In this document: positions 1 to 11,180 of the stretch, piece by piece | How positions within the stretch are numbered: the first letter of the stretch is position 1 | Layout of the letters: every line of letters begins with the position of its first letter | Assembly: GCA_023213395.1 (NCBI GenBank) | Contig: CM041465.1 | Location: 157,363,741-157,427,740, forward strand | Length of the DNA: 64,000 nucleotides | Direction of reading: 5' to 3' | Origin: Cycas panzhihuaensis | Lineage: Eukaryota > Cycadophyta | Program-made: the position numbers and the translations under genes | The notes under the pieces: generated by a model | What the model was told of the DNA's origin: nothing | The model's input: the letters and a program-made list of their open reading frames with translations, nothing else | Database searches by the model: none

Positions 1-955
1 CTTATTAAACAAAAGAAACCATAGAAAACAGGGAAAATAAACTGATAAAAATTGATATTTATGCATATTTCAATCTTAATGCAAATTTTGAGTGCCTTAG
101 GCCTTCAAAACTATAACTTAAACATCCTCAAAGTCAAAACCATTAGTCTGCAAAAATGAGCAGTGCTTGAAGTCCAGTAGTCACCAGTAGGAAAAACACA
201 GTTTCCACTCTGCAGAAGTGAGCAGTCCTAGCGGCACAGTAGTGATCACTAAAGAAAAATGACAGTCGACCCTTTAGAGAGGTGAGCAGTCCCAATGGCC
301 CAACAGTGAGCACTAGAGTAAACTCTCCAGAAGTGGGTAGTCTCCATTGGCAGTCTCCAGAAGTGAGCAGTCTCTAGCACTCACTGGTATCTGGAAGACG
401 CTCAATGTCAAGCACTGTGCAGCCAAAAAAATAAAAAGGAGGACTCACAGAGAACTTGCAATGTTAAAGAACTTGATAGTTCGTATATGAGGAAATAAAA
501 AACTAAGGATCAAAGGTATAAAATATATGCCCCTTTCTCCCGCTGGGTAACAAATAGCTTAAGCTTAATTCATGGTTAACAGCCAAGGATCAGAGGCTTA
601 AAATGTATGCCATATAAATATGGCAAAAGTCAGGTACATGCGTATACATGTATTTTGTGCAAGTATTGGTGCTTTTTGCAACTACACTTGAAAATCGCCT
701 TCATATGCTGCAGCCTGAGGACCTCCTCAGCTCCAAACTCTTTCTTAGTTGTCTGTTGATCAACCCTTGAGGCCCATTTTCTATGTCTATCATGGCCATT
801 TTGTTTCCAGCATCAAATTTTTGTTAGTCTTCTATGGATGAATCTTCAATTTCATCAAATTCTATTATGGCCATTCCATGGGCTGGTTTGTGATTTCTGC
901 CATGCATACTTGAGCTATTGTACTGCAGGGGCACTCACACCTTAAAATTTATTCA
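1..955. other. Unassigned left flank, no gene seen
   Basis: No coding region or recognisable retroelement domain is visible. At about 150-400 a short motif of the type CAGAAGTGAGCAGTC recurs imperfectly at least four times, a degenerate low-order repeat. A second imperfect pair lies at 505-530 and 585-610 (AAGGATCA.AGG.TTAAAAT.TATGCC type). This may be the sequence into which G3 inserted or the outer part of a decayed LTR. I cannot tell which. Confidence 0.5.
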
Positions 956-1696
956 TGGGAATGAGTACCGGGGTTTAATAATGTATGCGCAAAACTTGCA
1001 CATGGGCACTTGGGATGATCGGAAACAGTTCCAACGGTAGAGTGGCAAAAATGAGAGTGCAAAACAGTGAAAATCCTACATTGGAATGGTTGCAATGGCT
1101 ACAGTTCAGCATTCTAGCTCTCAGAACGATTGACAGACTACTATGGAATGGGAATGGTCTCAAGGGAATGGGTATGGCAAGAGGAGAATGGGAATGGTTA
1201 AGAACGGATGGTTCTTTGCCACTCCAACAACTACGACGAAAAGTATTTGTATGGTTGTACTGGTGTAGACTCATGCAAAAGGTCCCATTATCAAGTTGTA
1301 ATTATGATTTCTTATGAAAAATTCAAAAGTCACATGTAATGGTTGTACTTTTGGGTCAAAGTAGATGTAAAAGGAGATAAATAGGTCATTCTTACCTCGG
1401 CTTCAATGTGAGAGCTGAGTTCCTCAAGCATATGTAGCAGTAAAACACTGTACTTGGCTATTGCTTAATAGAATGATTAGTTACGAGGAAAGTTGGTGTA
1501 TGATCGATATGAGTATGCTTGTATGAGTGTTTCCTTTACAACATATGTGTGTGCATGAGTGTGTTAACATGCAATAGCAAGTCAATGAGGTGAGCAAGGC
1601 TTGAAAACATGTCAGGTGTGGCATCAAGGTGAAGAGAACACATGGCCAAAGTACAAATGGGTGGTTTTGGGACAACCGACCAAGCTTTAGCCAAAC
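956..1696 (+). repeat. Putative 5' LTR of G3 with decayed primer site
   Basis: The right end is placed by comparison with G1: TTTAGCCAAACA followed by TTGCTTTTGTTG here matches TTTAGAAGCCAACA plus TTGGTTCCGTTGCC in G1. The PBS would be about 1697-1712 and is mutated. A block near 1461-1500 (TTGCTTAATAGAATGATTAGTTACGAGGAAA) resembles the 3' part of solo LTR S and of the G1 LTR (AGTTACGTG.AAA). The left end is uncertain. Confidence 0.4.
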
Positions 1697-1832
1697 ATTG
1701 CTTTTGTTGTTAAATTTCTTGGTTGAAGAAGAGAATTTGAGTTTAATCGAGTACATGCCTAGATTAACAAGGATACAAGCTGTCGATACAATGGTAGCTT
1801 CTAACTAAACCATGGCAACTAGGGGACCCTCC

Positions 1833-2072
1833 AATGCCACCTAAGAAGCTTTCAAGCTAAGGAATGCCATAATCAAGTCAACAAAGTATGATACGATGGG
1901 TTGGCGAGCATAAAGTATGATGAGTGTAGAAGAAAGGAATGTCATCAAAAGGTGAGGCCAAGGACAGGTCCATTGACACATTTGAAAGAAGTGGGTTGTT
2001 GGGATTGTTAACTACTAGAAATGAAGGAGATTGGATGATAATAGAGCCAATCCCAAAAACACGAGGCCCACA
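1833..2072 (+). pseudogene. G3 gag, N-terminal fragment
   Basis: The ATG at 1833 opens MPPKKLSS, matching the MPPKRPSK start of G1 gag and the MPPRV start of G2 gag, and lies a similar distance downstream of the primer site. Stops follow soon after, but another frame gives NEGDWMIIEPIPKTRG, which aligns with the NRGQWEPMSIMPTPKT stretch of G1 gag. The fragment is cut at 2072 by element A and resumes at 8487, directly after the A target duplication. Gag would form the nucleocapsid particle. This copy cannot encode it. Confidence 0.55.
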
Positions 2073-2974
2073 TGATCCCAAAATAGAGCTTAATTGGTGA
2101 AGAAGTCAATTATCAACCTTTCTCCTTGAGATCCTAGGAGTTAGTGTAGAAATCCCAATAACATCAAAACAAGAATGAGCCCACAAAAGGAAATTCTACA
2201 CCAAATCATTTATACTTGCCATTGCTCTAAAAGTATGAAGAGTAATACTTTTATTAAACTATAAAAATTTCCATTTAATGGTGGAAAAAACAACTAGCAA
2301 AAGAATGGTCAAATTACAAGGAATAGATGATACAATTATACCATAAGGTGGACTCCAACCCTCCAAAATGCTTCTCCAAGGATGCTTCCCAAGTCAAGTG
2401 CCTTTCACCTTCAAGAACCCCCTCTCCAACCCGTAAGAGGGCTCAATTTAGAAATAAACCCAAATTGCATGTTTAACAAGTGGCAATCATGTAAGTATAA
2501 CCATTAACAACTAGAATGCATGTTGTCCAAGTGGCCTTCATGCAATTCTTAAAAGTTGCGGCTTGTAACTAGGCTTAACGAACTCCAATTTAGCTCAAAT
2601 TTGGTACACATATAGGAACACATGTCCCCTTCGCTTCCTCAAAATTTTAGCTCATTTTGATGTCATTTGATCGCATTTTCATTGATTTAATGATAGTATG
2701 TATTTGTTGTTTTTCTGCTAGTTGTGGGATCAATTTTGTGCAAAACAAGGCTTGAAATCTAATCAAATGATATTTTTTGAACTCCACCTTTTGTACACAT
2801 GTAGTGGGATGTGTCTTCTTCCTTTCCACAAAATTTCATATAAGTTTGATACCATTTGGCCATATCTCTTTCAGTTATGTCAATGCCTAGCATTTTATGC
2901 ATCCTGTAGACATATGGTAGATCCTCCTAGCATTTTCTGCCTCTTGTAAACATATGGTAGATCCTCCTGGATCA
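2073..2974 (-). repeat. 3' LTR of A
   Basis: This 902-bp copy of the 903-bp repeat at 7579-8481 has the same ends and very similar sequence throughout, including the shared pentanucleotide-rich 3' part and the terminal TGATCC/GGATCA. It is adjacent to the purine tract at 2975-2991. Confidence 0.95.
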
Positions 2975-2991
2975 TGGCTCCCCTTCCTTGG
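2975..2991 (-). other. Polypurine tract of A
   Basis: On the minus strand the bases next to the 3' LTR read CCAAGGAAGGGGAGCCA, the purine-rich primer expected for plus-strand DNA synthesis. Confidence 0.75.
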
Positions 2992-3014
2992 AAAATAGCC
3001 AACTTCTGTTTGGC

Positions 3015-4544
3015 TTAGAATTGGAGATGGGGGAAGTGTTGTTCTTCTTGTTGCCTACTAAACCACTTGGCTTTACTAGGCAATTGTCCTACTACTCCAA
3101 TTCTGAAAGATTCATGTGTCTTATGTCTTGTTTTGGTGGATTTTCTCTCACTTTCCAAATACAAGTCATCAACTGACGGTAAAGTGAACTGGTCCTGCTC
3201 CTCATCTATCATGGAGGGCTCAAAGAGTTTTAAGTATTCAGCATTTACTACTGAATATATTTGCATATAAGGTGGAAGATCAAGTTGGAAAGCATTGCCA
3301 CCTACTTTTCTCAAAATCTTGAATGGTCCATACCTTATAGGTTTGAGTTTCTTGCCTTCTCCTTTTAACCTCTCCTTGCTCAAGTATAACCATACTAAAT
3401 CTCCTTCTTGAAAAGTACACTCTTGTCTATACTTGTCATGTCTTTCCTTGTACTTTTGTTGAGTCCTTAGAAGTTGATCATGTACTTCTTTGTGGACTCT
3501 CAGGATCTTCTCCAAGTATCTTAAAGCCTTGTCATGCTCCTCCTCCTTTTTGACAGATCCTTCCTTAGCTTGCATGGAAAACTCTAAGTCAAATGGACTT
3601 TGAGGCAAGTACCCCAAACAAACTTCAAAAGGTGCTTTAGAGTGTGATGCATGCGTTGCCCTATTAAATGCAAATTGTAGAAAAGCCAATGATTCATCCC
3701 AAGTCTTTGGATGCTTGGACTTGTATCCCCTCAATAAATGTACCAAAGTTCTGTTCACTACTTCGGTTTGTCCATCTGTTTGAGGATGAAAACTTGTGCT
3801 CCTCTTCAATTTGGTATGCATCATCTCCCATAGTGCCTTCCAAAATGATGAAAGGAATCGAGTGTCTCGATCTGAAATGATGGAAGAAGACAAGCCAAAC
3901 TTCTTCCATACATGCTCAAAGAACAACTTAGTTGTTCCTGTTCCTGTGATTGTCTTCTTACAAGGTATTAGACATATCATTTTACTGAACCTATCTACAA
4001 CAACAAAGAGATAGTCATGTCCCTTCCTAGTCATGGGAAGTTCCCCTAAGAAATCAATGGAGATGCTTTCCCAAGGCCTAGTGGGAATAGGAGGTGGTGT
4101 ATACAATCCTAATTTTCTAGAAGAAGGCTTAGAAGTATTACACATTACACATCCTTTTACATATTTTTTTACATCATTTTGCAATTTTGGCCATACAACA
4201 TATCTTCTTAAGTTTGCTAAAGTCTTCTCTATACCAAAGTGATCAGCTATTTTAGAAGTATGGGCTTCTCTAAGCCACTTGATCTTGTCTCCTTTTGATG
4301 GAACATAGAGTTGCTCCCCTTTGAAAAGTAGACCATCCTTCCAAGCAAGCCGGGAAGGTCTTCCTTTCGCTAGGTTCTTTAATTCTTCCTTCAAGGCTTC
4401 ATCTTCATGGTACAAGTCTTTATACTCTTCATGATGCATTGGCTCCACCTGCAAACTCATAAGAGAACTACAAACAAAAGCAGAAGAAGAAATGGAACAA
4501 GGTGGTCTAGATAACATATCAACAATTTTGTTAGTAGATCCATT
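3015..4544 (-). pseudogene. A integrase with C-terminal chromodomain-like tail
   Basis: Third section of the A polyprotein, in the same frame as gag and RT but separated from them by a stop (TAA) at about 4545-4547. The stop sits in the RNase H/integrase linker where relative R has a sense codon. Near the start is an HHCC zinc-binding region (H..H, then CVMC). The catalytic core follows, with DFLGELP (first Asp), SDRDTRF (second Asp) and the Glu in [18 protein letters not shown]-type module (RYGPFKILRKVG) comes next, and the end KTRHKTHESF...LPSKAKW looks like the second half of a degenerate chromodomain. Integrase inserts the cDNA into the genome, and a chromodomain would bias insertion toward heterochromatin. 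The catalytic residues look intact. Confidence 0.9.
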
Positions 4545-4547
4545 TTT

Positions 4548-6084
4548 TTATTTAATTACAATATTGAATTGTTGTAAATAACTCATCCACTTCATGTGTC
4601 TTGCTTGCTGTAATTTACTTTGGGTTTGCAAAAATTGAAGAGGCTTATGATCGGTATGAACTACAACCTCTTTTCCAAGTAAGTAGGACCTCCAATGCTT
4701 GCATGCTTGATGTAGTGCGAACATTTCTCGATCATATGTTGGGTGGTTTTTCACTTGAGGGGTGAAGACTTCTGAATGGTAAGCAATAGGCTTCCCATCT
4801 TGAATAAGGACAACTCCCATCGCATTTCCACTTGCATCAGCTTCTACTTCAAAAGGCCTTTGCAAATTTGGCATTGCCAAAACCGGTGCTTCACAAATTT
4901 TCTTCTTTAAAAGAAGAAAAGCTTCTTCCTCCTTAGAACCCCAAGTACACTTTTTACTAGCTTTTGTCAATCCATGTAGAGGTGCTGCAACCTGTGAGAA
5001 ATGAAGAATAAACTTTCTCAAGTATTGACAAGCTCTTAAAAAACTTCTCACCTCTGTGGTGTTTGTTGGCCTAGGCCATTTGAGGATGGCTTGAGTCTTG
5101 AGTGGATCGATGCTCAACTTTCCTCCTCCAACCACAAAGCCTAAGAAGACCAAGTTCTCCTTGCCAAATTCACACTTCTTCACATTAAGCTTCAAATGAT
5201 GCTTAGCCATAGTCTTTAAAACTTCTTCTATGTGCTGCAAATGTTCCTCCCATGTGTTGCTGAAAATCAAAATGTCATCAAGATAGACAACAACAAAATT
5301 ATCCAAGTAAGGCCTTAACATTTCATTCATTAGCCTCATGAATGTTGCGGGAGCATTACACAATCCGAAAGGCATAACCATCCATTCAAAGAGGCCTTGC
5401 TTTGTTTTGAAGGCCGTCTTCCATGTGTCCTCCTCTTTGACCTTAACTTGGTGATAACCACTTTTCAAATCCAACTTAGTAAAATAACAAGCATGCTGAA
5501 TTTGATCAAGCAAATCATCTATCCGAGGCAAAGGGTAGCGATTTTTAATTGTAATTTTATTCAAAGCACGAAAGTCTATACACATTCTCCATCCTCCATC
5601 CTTCTTAGGCACCAAGACAATTGGTGACCCACAAGGTGAACATGAAGGTCTTATGACCCCTTGATCAAGAAACTCCTCAACTTGCCTCTTTATCTCATTA
5701 TTCTCTACAATGGAGTGCCTATACAAAGCAACATTAAGCAATGGTGCATCTCCTACAAGAGTGATTTCATGCTCTATCTTTCTCTTTGGTGGTAGCCCAT
5801 CAACATGTTGAAATAGAATGTCATACCTTGTCTTTAACTCCTCAATTTGTTGCATTTGTTTAGGTGATATAAGAAGAGTGTGAGTAGGACCTTCTTCATC
5901 TCTTGGCTCTTCTTTTCTCCTTACCATTAAGATGATGAATTTACCACATGCATTAATCATCCTTTTTGCTTGAGTGGCTGAAATTAATGTTATCTTATCC
6001 AAGTTCTTCTTTGTGGCCTTTATGATGAAGCCCTTATTGTCCTTCATCAATCGATACTTTCTTTCCCTTCGATAGAAGAGTGCA
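4548..6084 (-). pseudogene. A reverse transcriptase and RNase H
   Basis: The central pol section continues the frame from protease after a TGA at 6085-6087. RT blocks in order are [23 protein letters not shown], the [11 protein letters not shown] stretch, [30 protein letters not shown] and the catalytic [10 protein letters not shown] (YLDD intact). RNase H follows, with VEADASGNAMG (first Asp), the YDREMFAL Glu region and VVHTDHKPL. The length of about 500 codons is normal for a gypsy RT/RNase H. Enzymatically this is one of the few RTs in the window that looks intact. It is silenced by the stops on either side. Confidence 0.92.
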
Positions 6085-7445
6085 TCTCAATCCCACAAGT
6101 AGGGACTCCCAAGCACAACATGGCATACATCTAATGGCACCACATCACATATTACTTGATCAACAAAATAATTAGTGATGGAAAATTTAAGTGTACATTG
6201 CTTTGATATTTGCATTTCCACATCTTTATGGATCCAACCAAGAGGATATGGGTGAGGGTGAGGAGTAGCTACTAACCCAAGGCTCTTTACCAAGCTTTCT
6301 GAGATCAAATTCTTTTGGCTCCTCGGATCTATAATGGCACCAATAATATTATTTCTTACTTTAAGCTTCGAGTGAAATAATTCCTCCCTTGTAGCATCAT
6401 CTCCATAATTTGTAAGTAGGGTAACCTTCTCTTCTTCTCCTTCACTTTGAATCTCCACCTCAGAAAGTAGTGCTTTCCCTTTTTCCTTCTTTCTTAATTC
6501 CATATCCTTGATATGCTTTGGCTTTAGCTCTGGATGCAACTTCCAACACTTTGTTGTAATATGACCACTAATATCACAATGCTCACAATAGTTAGAACTT
6601 TTAACAAAATTTGTTCTTTTCTTCTTTCCTTCTTGCCTTTTAGATGAGTGCAATTTAGGATTCTTTTCATACTTATTAGAAGTAAAAGTAGAATCTTTAG
6701 ACATGAATGTAGATTTCTTGCTTTTACTTTCTATTGCCATAGCCATTTTACTTGCTTCTCCAATGGATTGAACCTTAAAAAGCCTTAGTTCCTTCCTTAT
6801 GTATTCATGTAATCCTCCAATGAATTTCATAAGAGTGATATGTTCATCCATATTAATACCAAGTAGCGTGCCATGCCTAAAAAATAAAGAAGTATAGTCT
6901 TGGACACATACACCTCTTCCTTGGCGTAAATATTGCCAAGTGACCCATTGGTCTTCCTCATGACCTATGGGGTAGTATTGCTTCTTTATTATTTTCTTAA
7001 AATCCATCCATGAAAAAAAAGATACATCATGAGTCTTCAAATATACATTCCACCATGTCAATGCATGTTTACACAACTTGAGCCTAACAAATGAAAGCTT
7101 TTGAGCATTACTATAAACATAAATTGTGAAGTAGGTTTCAAGTTGATCTAACCGATGGTCCAACTTTTCAGCATTTACCTCTCCATCATAAGTTGGAATA
7201 TTCAACTTTGCCTCCACCTTGAAGGGTTGATGAGATGAAGTACCCTTGCTTTCTTTAAATGAGTGCTTTAAGGTCTCCTCTTCTTCTTCTTCATGGTTGT
7301 GGTCATATGTGGATCCTCCTTCAACTTCCTTCTCTTTGCCCTTGCCCTTGACTAGAGGTAGAAGTTGGGTCATCATTTGCATCAAGACTTTTACGTTCTT
7401 CTCAAGCTTCTCAAATCTAATTTCTCCATCTTCTTTTTCAGCCAT
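6085..7445 (-). pseudogene. A gag and protease
   Basis: The ATG at 7445 gives MAEKEDGEIRF. A longer in-frame reading to 7487 has no ATG, so this start is preferred. The capsid core is a Retrotrans_gag type (TLKFI/LTWWNVYLK, KKQYYPIGHEEDQW, QDYTSLFFRH). A CX2CX4HX4C zinc knuckle (CEHCDISGHITTKC) lies at about 6555-6597. The protease follows, with the active-site region IIDPRSQKNLIS at about 6311-6340 and the C-terminal VVLGSPYLWD. The usual D-S/T-G triad reads D-P-R here, so the protease is probably dead. The frame ends in TGA where relative R has an Arg codon, consistent with CGA to TGA, and the frame then stays open through pol. Confidence 0.9.
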
Positions 7446-7560
7446 GGTGCTTGGATTCTTTCTTTGTCTTCTTGGTGATTGCAACACAAGAAAAGCTTCA
7501 CCTTTCTCTTTGTATCATTTCCTTGTCTGTACCATTCAAGTCCCTACAACAAAGATCACA

Positions 7561-7573
7561 TGCTCTGATACCA
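7561..7573 (-). other. Primer-binding site of A
   Basis: The minus strand reads TGGTATCAGAGCA, complementary to the 3' end of plant initiator tRNA-Met, five bases inside the 5' LTR. Confidence 0.9.
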
Positions 7574-7578
7574 AAATA

Positions 7579-8481
7579 TGATCCAAAATAGAGCTTAATT
7601 GGTGAAGAAGTCAATTATCACCCTTTCTCCTTGAGATCCTAGGAGTTAGTGTAGAAATCCCAATAACATCAAAACAAGAATGAGCCCACAAAAAGAAATT
7701 CTACACCAAATCATTTATACTTGCCATTGCTCCAAAAGTATGAAGAGTAATACTTTTATTAAACTATAAAAATCTCCATTTAATGGTGGAGAAAACAACT
7801 AGTAAAAGAATGGTCAAATTACAAGGAATAGATGATACAATTATACCATAAGGGGGACTCCAACCCTCCAAAATGCTTCTCCAAGGATGCTTCCCAAGTC
7901 AAGTGCCTTTCACATTCAAGAACCCCCTCTCCAACCCGTAAGAGGGCTCAATTTATAGAAATAAACCCAAATTGCATGTTTAACAAGTGGCAATCATGTA
8001 AGTATAACCACTAACAACCAGAATGCATGTTGTCCAAGTGGCCTTCATGCAATTCTTAAAAGTTGCGGCTTGTAACTAGGCTTAACGAACTCCAATTCGA
8101 CTCAAATTTGGTACACGTATAGGGAAACATGTCCCCTTTGCTTCCTCAAAATTTTAGCTCATTTTGTTGTCATTTGACCATATTTTCATTGATTTAATGA
8201 TAGTATGTATTTGTTGTTTTTCTGCTAGTTGTGGGATCAATTTTCTGCAAAACGAGGCTTGAAATCTAATCAAATGTTATTTTCTGAACTCCACCTTTTG
8301 TACACATGTAGTGGGATGTGTCTTCTTCCTTTCCACAAAATTTCATATAAGTTTGATACCATTTGGCCATATCTCTTTCAGTTATGCCAATGCCTAGCAT
8401 TTTATGCATCCTGTAGACATATGGTAGATCCTCCTAGCATTTTTTGCCTCCTGTAAACATATGGTAGATCCTCCTGGATCA
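7579..8481 (-). repeat. 5' LTR of A
   Basis: Partner of the repeat at 2073-2974. It starts TGATCCAGGAGG and ends TTTTGGATCA on the minus strand, is flanked by CCACA at 8482-8486, and lies next to the PBS. As the 5' LTR it would hold the promoter. I see no strong TATA box. Confidence 0.95.
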
Positions 8482-8486
8482 CCACA

Positions 8487-9773
8487 ACAAGATAGTGACA
8501 ACATTTAAGGGTAACCCTAAAGGGGAGGAAAGCTCGAAGAGCACAAGTGACAACAAAGAAAAGGTAGAAGAGGTTTCTATGGCAACTTGGGAAAACTATT
8601 TCACAAGGAGACTATTTGATATGCTACTAATGCTAGGTGGTAGTACATTTTTAATACAAACACCATTAGTAGTCTAAGTTCTAGGATTGGATGCAACCAT
8701 ACAATTGAAGACACCTCGAACTAACCCCTTGTTTAAAGGAAGAGAGAAGTCGGGGTTGACATCAAGAGCCAACCCATCATCTACTATGAGTACACCCCAC
8801 AACCATCTGCTGCATCAATAAATGCCCCCCAAAATGGTAGCTTTGTCAACACTAGTAGTGTACCACAACGATTGTGCATTTAAACACCTTATCTTTAGTA
8901 GCACTATAGATGTAATGAAGCACCTTTATTTGTTTAAAAGGATGCTTGTAATAAAAAAGATAACGAATGAAAGTGATATTAAGTATCGTTTTTCATGCTT
9001 ACAAAGAGGAGTACCACTAGTATGGTGCAAAGATTCTAATGCAAAGTAATTATGATGGGTGGAAGTGGGGCAATAATTCCAAGAATGTTTCCATAAGTTG
9101 AGAGGCAATATAGTCATCATAGAAGCATTGGAAGATGTTTGTTAGAGGCCAAGAGAGTCAATCTTGGATTATAAAAGTTGTATAGTGATGGCAACTGGAA
9201 ATATGACCAAAGGGGGAAGGTCCATGATTAACTGTTGAAGAAATATTTTGTGAATGGAATGATGTTTAAGGCTCATCATTGCTTCTGTCAACACCCTATT
9301 AGGACATTCATAGAAGCCAAGATACATTACAATGAAGTTTGAAAGACAAATGAATATTGAAGGGCATGATAATTTGTTGAGAAGCCTCCAAGATGAGGTT
9401 GATGCATTAAAGGTAGAAAAGGCTTGTCATGCCATCATGAAAATAGAAGGAAACCTATAAGTGGAAGCATTAAGGCAAGAGATTATCGACTTGAAAATGG
9501 GCCTAGCTCAGACTAAAAAAAAATCCAACAGAAGAACCTTGATTTAGAAGTGGGTAGAGCCAAGAAAAGAAAGAAGCAAATCAATGCCATATTTTTAACA
9601 TAGGCACCCATAATACAAAGGGATGTTCTTAAAATTCCAAGAATACAAGAGGAAGAGGAAGAGGAAGAGGTAGAGGTAGAGAGAGCTATTCCTCATATTC
9701 CACAAAGGTGGCACCAAGTTCACCTAAGAAAAAAAGAGTCAGTGGGAAGATACTTATTTTTCCTCAAGTTTGG
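8487..9773 (+). pseudogene. G3 gag, capsid region
   Basis: Continuation of the G3 gag after element A. ATWENYFTRRLFDM aligns with AHWENHLIRQLFEDP of G1. The stretch at about 8860-9035 (IDVMKHLYLFKRMLVIKKITNESDIKYRF, RGVPLVW) aligns with the G1 Retrotrans_gag core. Further on, NLLRSLQDEVDALK and VEALRQEIIDLK fit the coiled-coil-like region before the zinc knuckles in G1. Many stops and frame changes are present. The fragment ends at 9773, where solo LTR S inserted. Confidence 0.65.
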
Positions 9774-10621
9774 TGTTGGGACATATTTTGACACACTGCA
9801 CTATGTGGATACTAGAGGTAGGCTGTGTAACCATTGAGGTGTAGGTGCACTGCATGCAGGCACGTATGATGCAGAAAAGGAAAGAAATCAACATTCTGGG
9901 TATGTATGATAGGTGCGTACCTGAAAGGGTATGCAATACAAAATATGTACCTTTTGCAGTACACAAGCAAACAGTAAGGGTACGCATGACATAACCTAAT
10001 CAAAGGATACCTGGGATGACGTTATTAGCACCTAAGAATGTGCGTACAGACGTACGGATGGATAAGACATCGGTTAAGGTGACTAACCAGTGGCTAACAA
10101 AAAGGTACGTGCATGGCTGAAAGGGTATGGTTATGACAAGGACTCATAACCCTTTAGCGAAAGGACACAAAGAAGGCGCATTTAAGGGAATCTACAAGGA
10201 CCATTCCAAGGGGTGAGAGCCGAGCATTCAAGACATACAATGATACGGTAGCCAACAGGTATATCCAACGGTGTAGAGCAGTGTATAGGGATGCATACCT
10301 TTTGGGAATGTATATGACAGCCGTAGTGTATACGGCTGGAATGTATAGGGAATATATTCCAGCACCTGTTGTATAAAGACTTATTGCTTAATAAAGGAAG
10401 AGTTACGTGGAAATGATGGATTTATGTGTTCTATGAGTATTGAATGACGGATATTTGTTGTTTGTGTACAGTGTAAACTATGACCCGATTGTATGGAATT
10501 ATGAATAAATCTTTGTTGATCTAAGTGTATGAAACATGTTGACTATATCCTAGACTAGACTACCAGTGATACCTTGACAAGTGTACCATCCCATAAGTGC
10601 AGTGGGAAACCAAAGTCAACA
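9774..10621 (+). mobile_element. S: solo LTR inside G3 gag
   Basis: An 848-bp sequence beginning TGTTGGGAC and ending GTCAACA, flanked by an exact 5-bp duplication TTTGG (9769-9773 and 10622-10626). There is no PBS, purine tract or internal coding sequence, so this is a solo LTR left by recombination between the two LTRs of a lost element. Its 3' part (TTGCTTAATAAAGGAAGAGTTACGTGGAAA) resembles the G1 LTR and the putative G3 LTR, so the lost element was probably of the same gypsy lineage. Orientation is inferred from that similarity. Confidence 0.85.
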
Positions 10622-10626
10622 TTTGG

Positions 10627-11180
10627 GCATTAGAGTTAAGATTGCTACTATGAAAAAACTAGAGATCATGTTACCCATGAGTTGAAATAATGTGGTCAAT
10701 GTAATCATATCTTGGAAAATTGCTAGTTTAACGTGAAATCAAGCAATCTTATGCCAATCATGCCTAGCCAACCCAAAGTGGTGAACTCATAAAGAAGTGG
10801 GTTGATGACCAACCCTGAGAAAGAAGAATCATATTACCCTAATCCAAAGGTGGAGATTGACAACTTTGCTCAAGTGAAAAAAGTAGTTGAGGAAGTAGTT
10901 AGGGAACCAAAAAAAAATTGCCCTACCCTACCTAAACTAGAAGTCGCAGGTATATAAAATAAGGGCATTCCTAAAACAAAAGGAAGCCATAATAGTAGAA
11001 AAGCCACAAGTAATAAGGTCCACAAAAATCGAGGCAACAAATCTATTTAACAACATCCCATTAGAAGACATTTTGTGAATGTTGTGATTATTGAAGAATT
11101 TAGATGAATAACTAAAGTTACCCATTTTGTTAACACAAGTAATTCAATGGTTAGAAATTAAAATATTTACAAGTTTGTTA
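10627..11180 (+). pseudogene. G3 gag C-terminus / linker before protease
   Basis: A degenerate stretch with CGQCNHILENC (a zinc-knuckle remnant) near 10690-10730, and then YYPNPKVEIDNFAQVKKVVEEV near 10830-10895. The latter aligns with the DYPNPKIEIDRFVAAKKALEEV linker of G1 at about 18478-18545. Several frames and stops. It joins gag to protease in this element family. Confidence 0.6.

Larger units (their letters stand above)
2073..8481 (-). mobile_element. A: complete Ty3/gypsy chromovirus-like element
   Basis: Full-length 6.4-kb LTR retrotransposon on the minus strand. The LTRs at 2073-2974 and 7579-8481 begin TGATCC and end GGATCA on either strand. A 5-bp target duplication CCACA is exact at 2068-2072 and 8482-8486. 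A tRNA-iMet-type PBS adjoins the 5' LTR and a purine tract adjoins the 3' LTR. The interior is one gag-pol reading frame of about 1,476 codons in the order gag, protease, RT, RNase H, integrase, with only two in-frame stops. It sits inside G3 gag. It is the best-preserved element in the window, and the LTR pair differ at only a few percent of positions by eye, so it is a comparatively young insertion. Confidence 0.95.

Noticed and set aside
985-1317. 110-codon ORF on the plus strand
   Set aside because: No recognisable domain or homology to neighbouring elements, an overlapping ORF of similar size on the other strand, and it lies in the putative G3 LTR. Treated as chance.
1481-1756. 91-codon minus-strand ORF
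   Set aside because: No similarity to any recognised domain, and it overlaps the G3 LTR end and primer-site region.
7561-7573. tRNA gene
   Set aside because: Only a 12- to 13-base complement of a tRNA end is present next to an LTR, which is the primer site. No cloverleaf.
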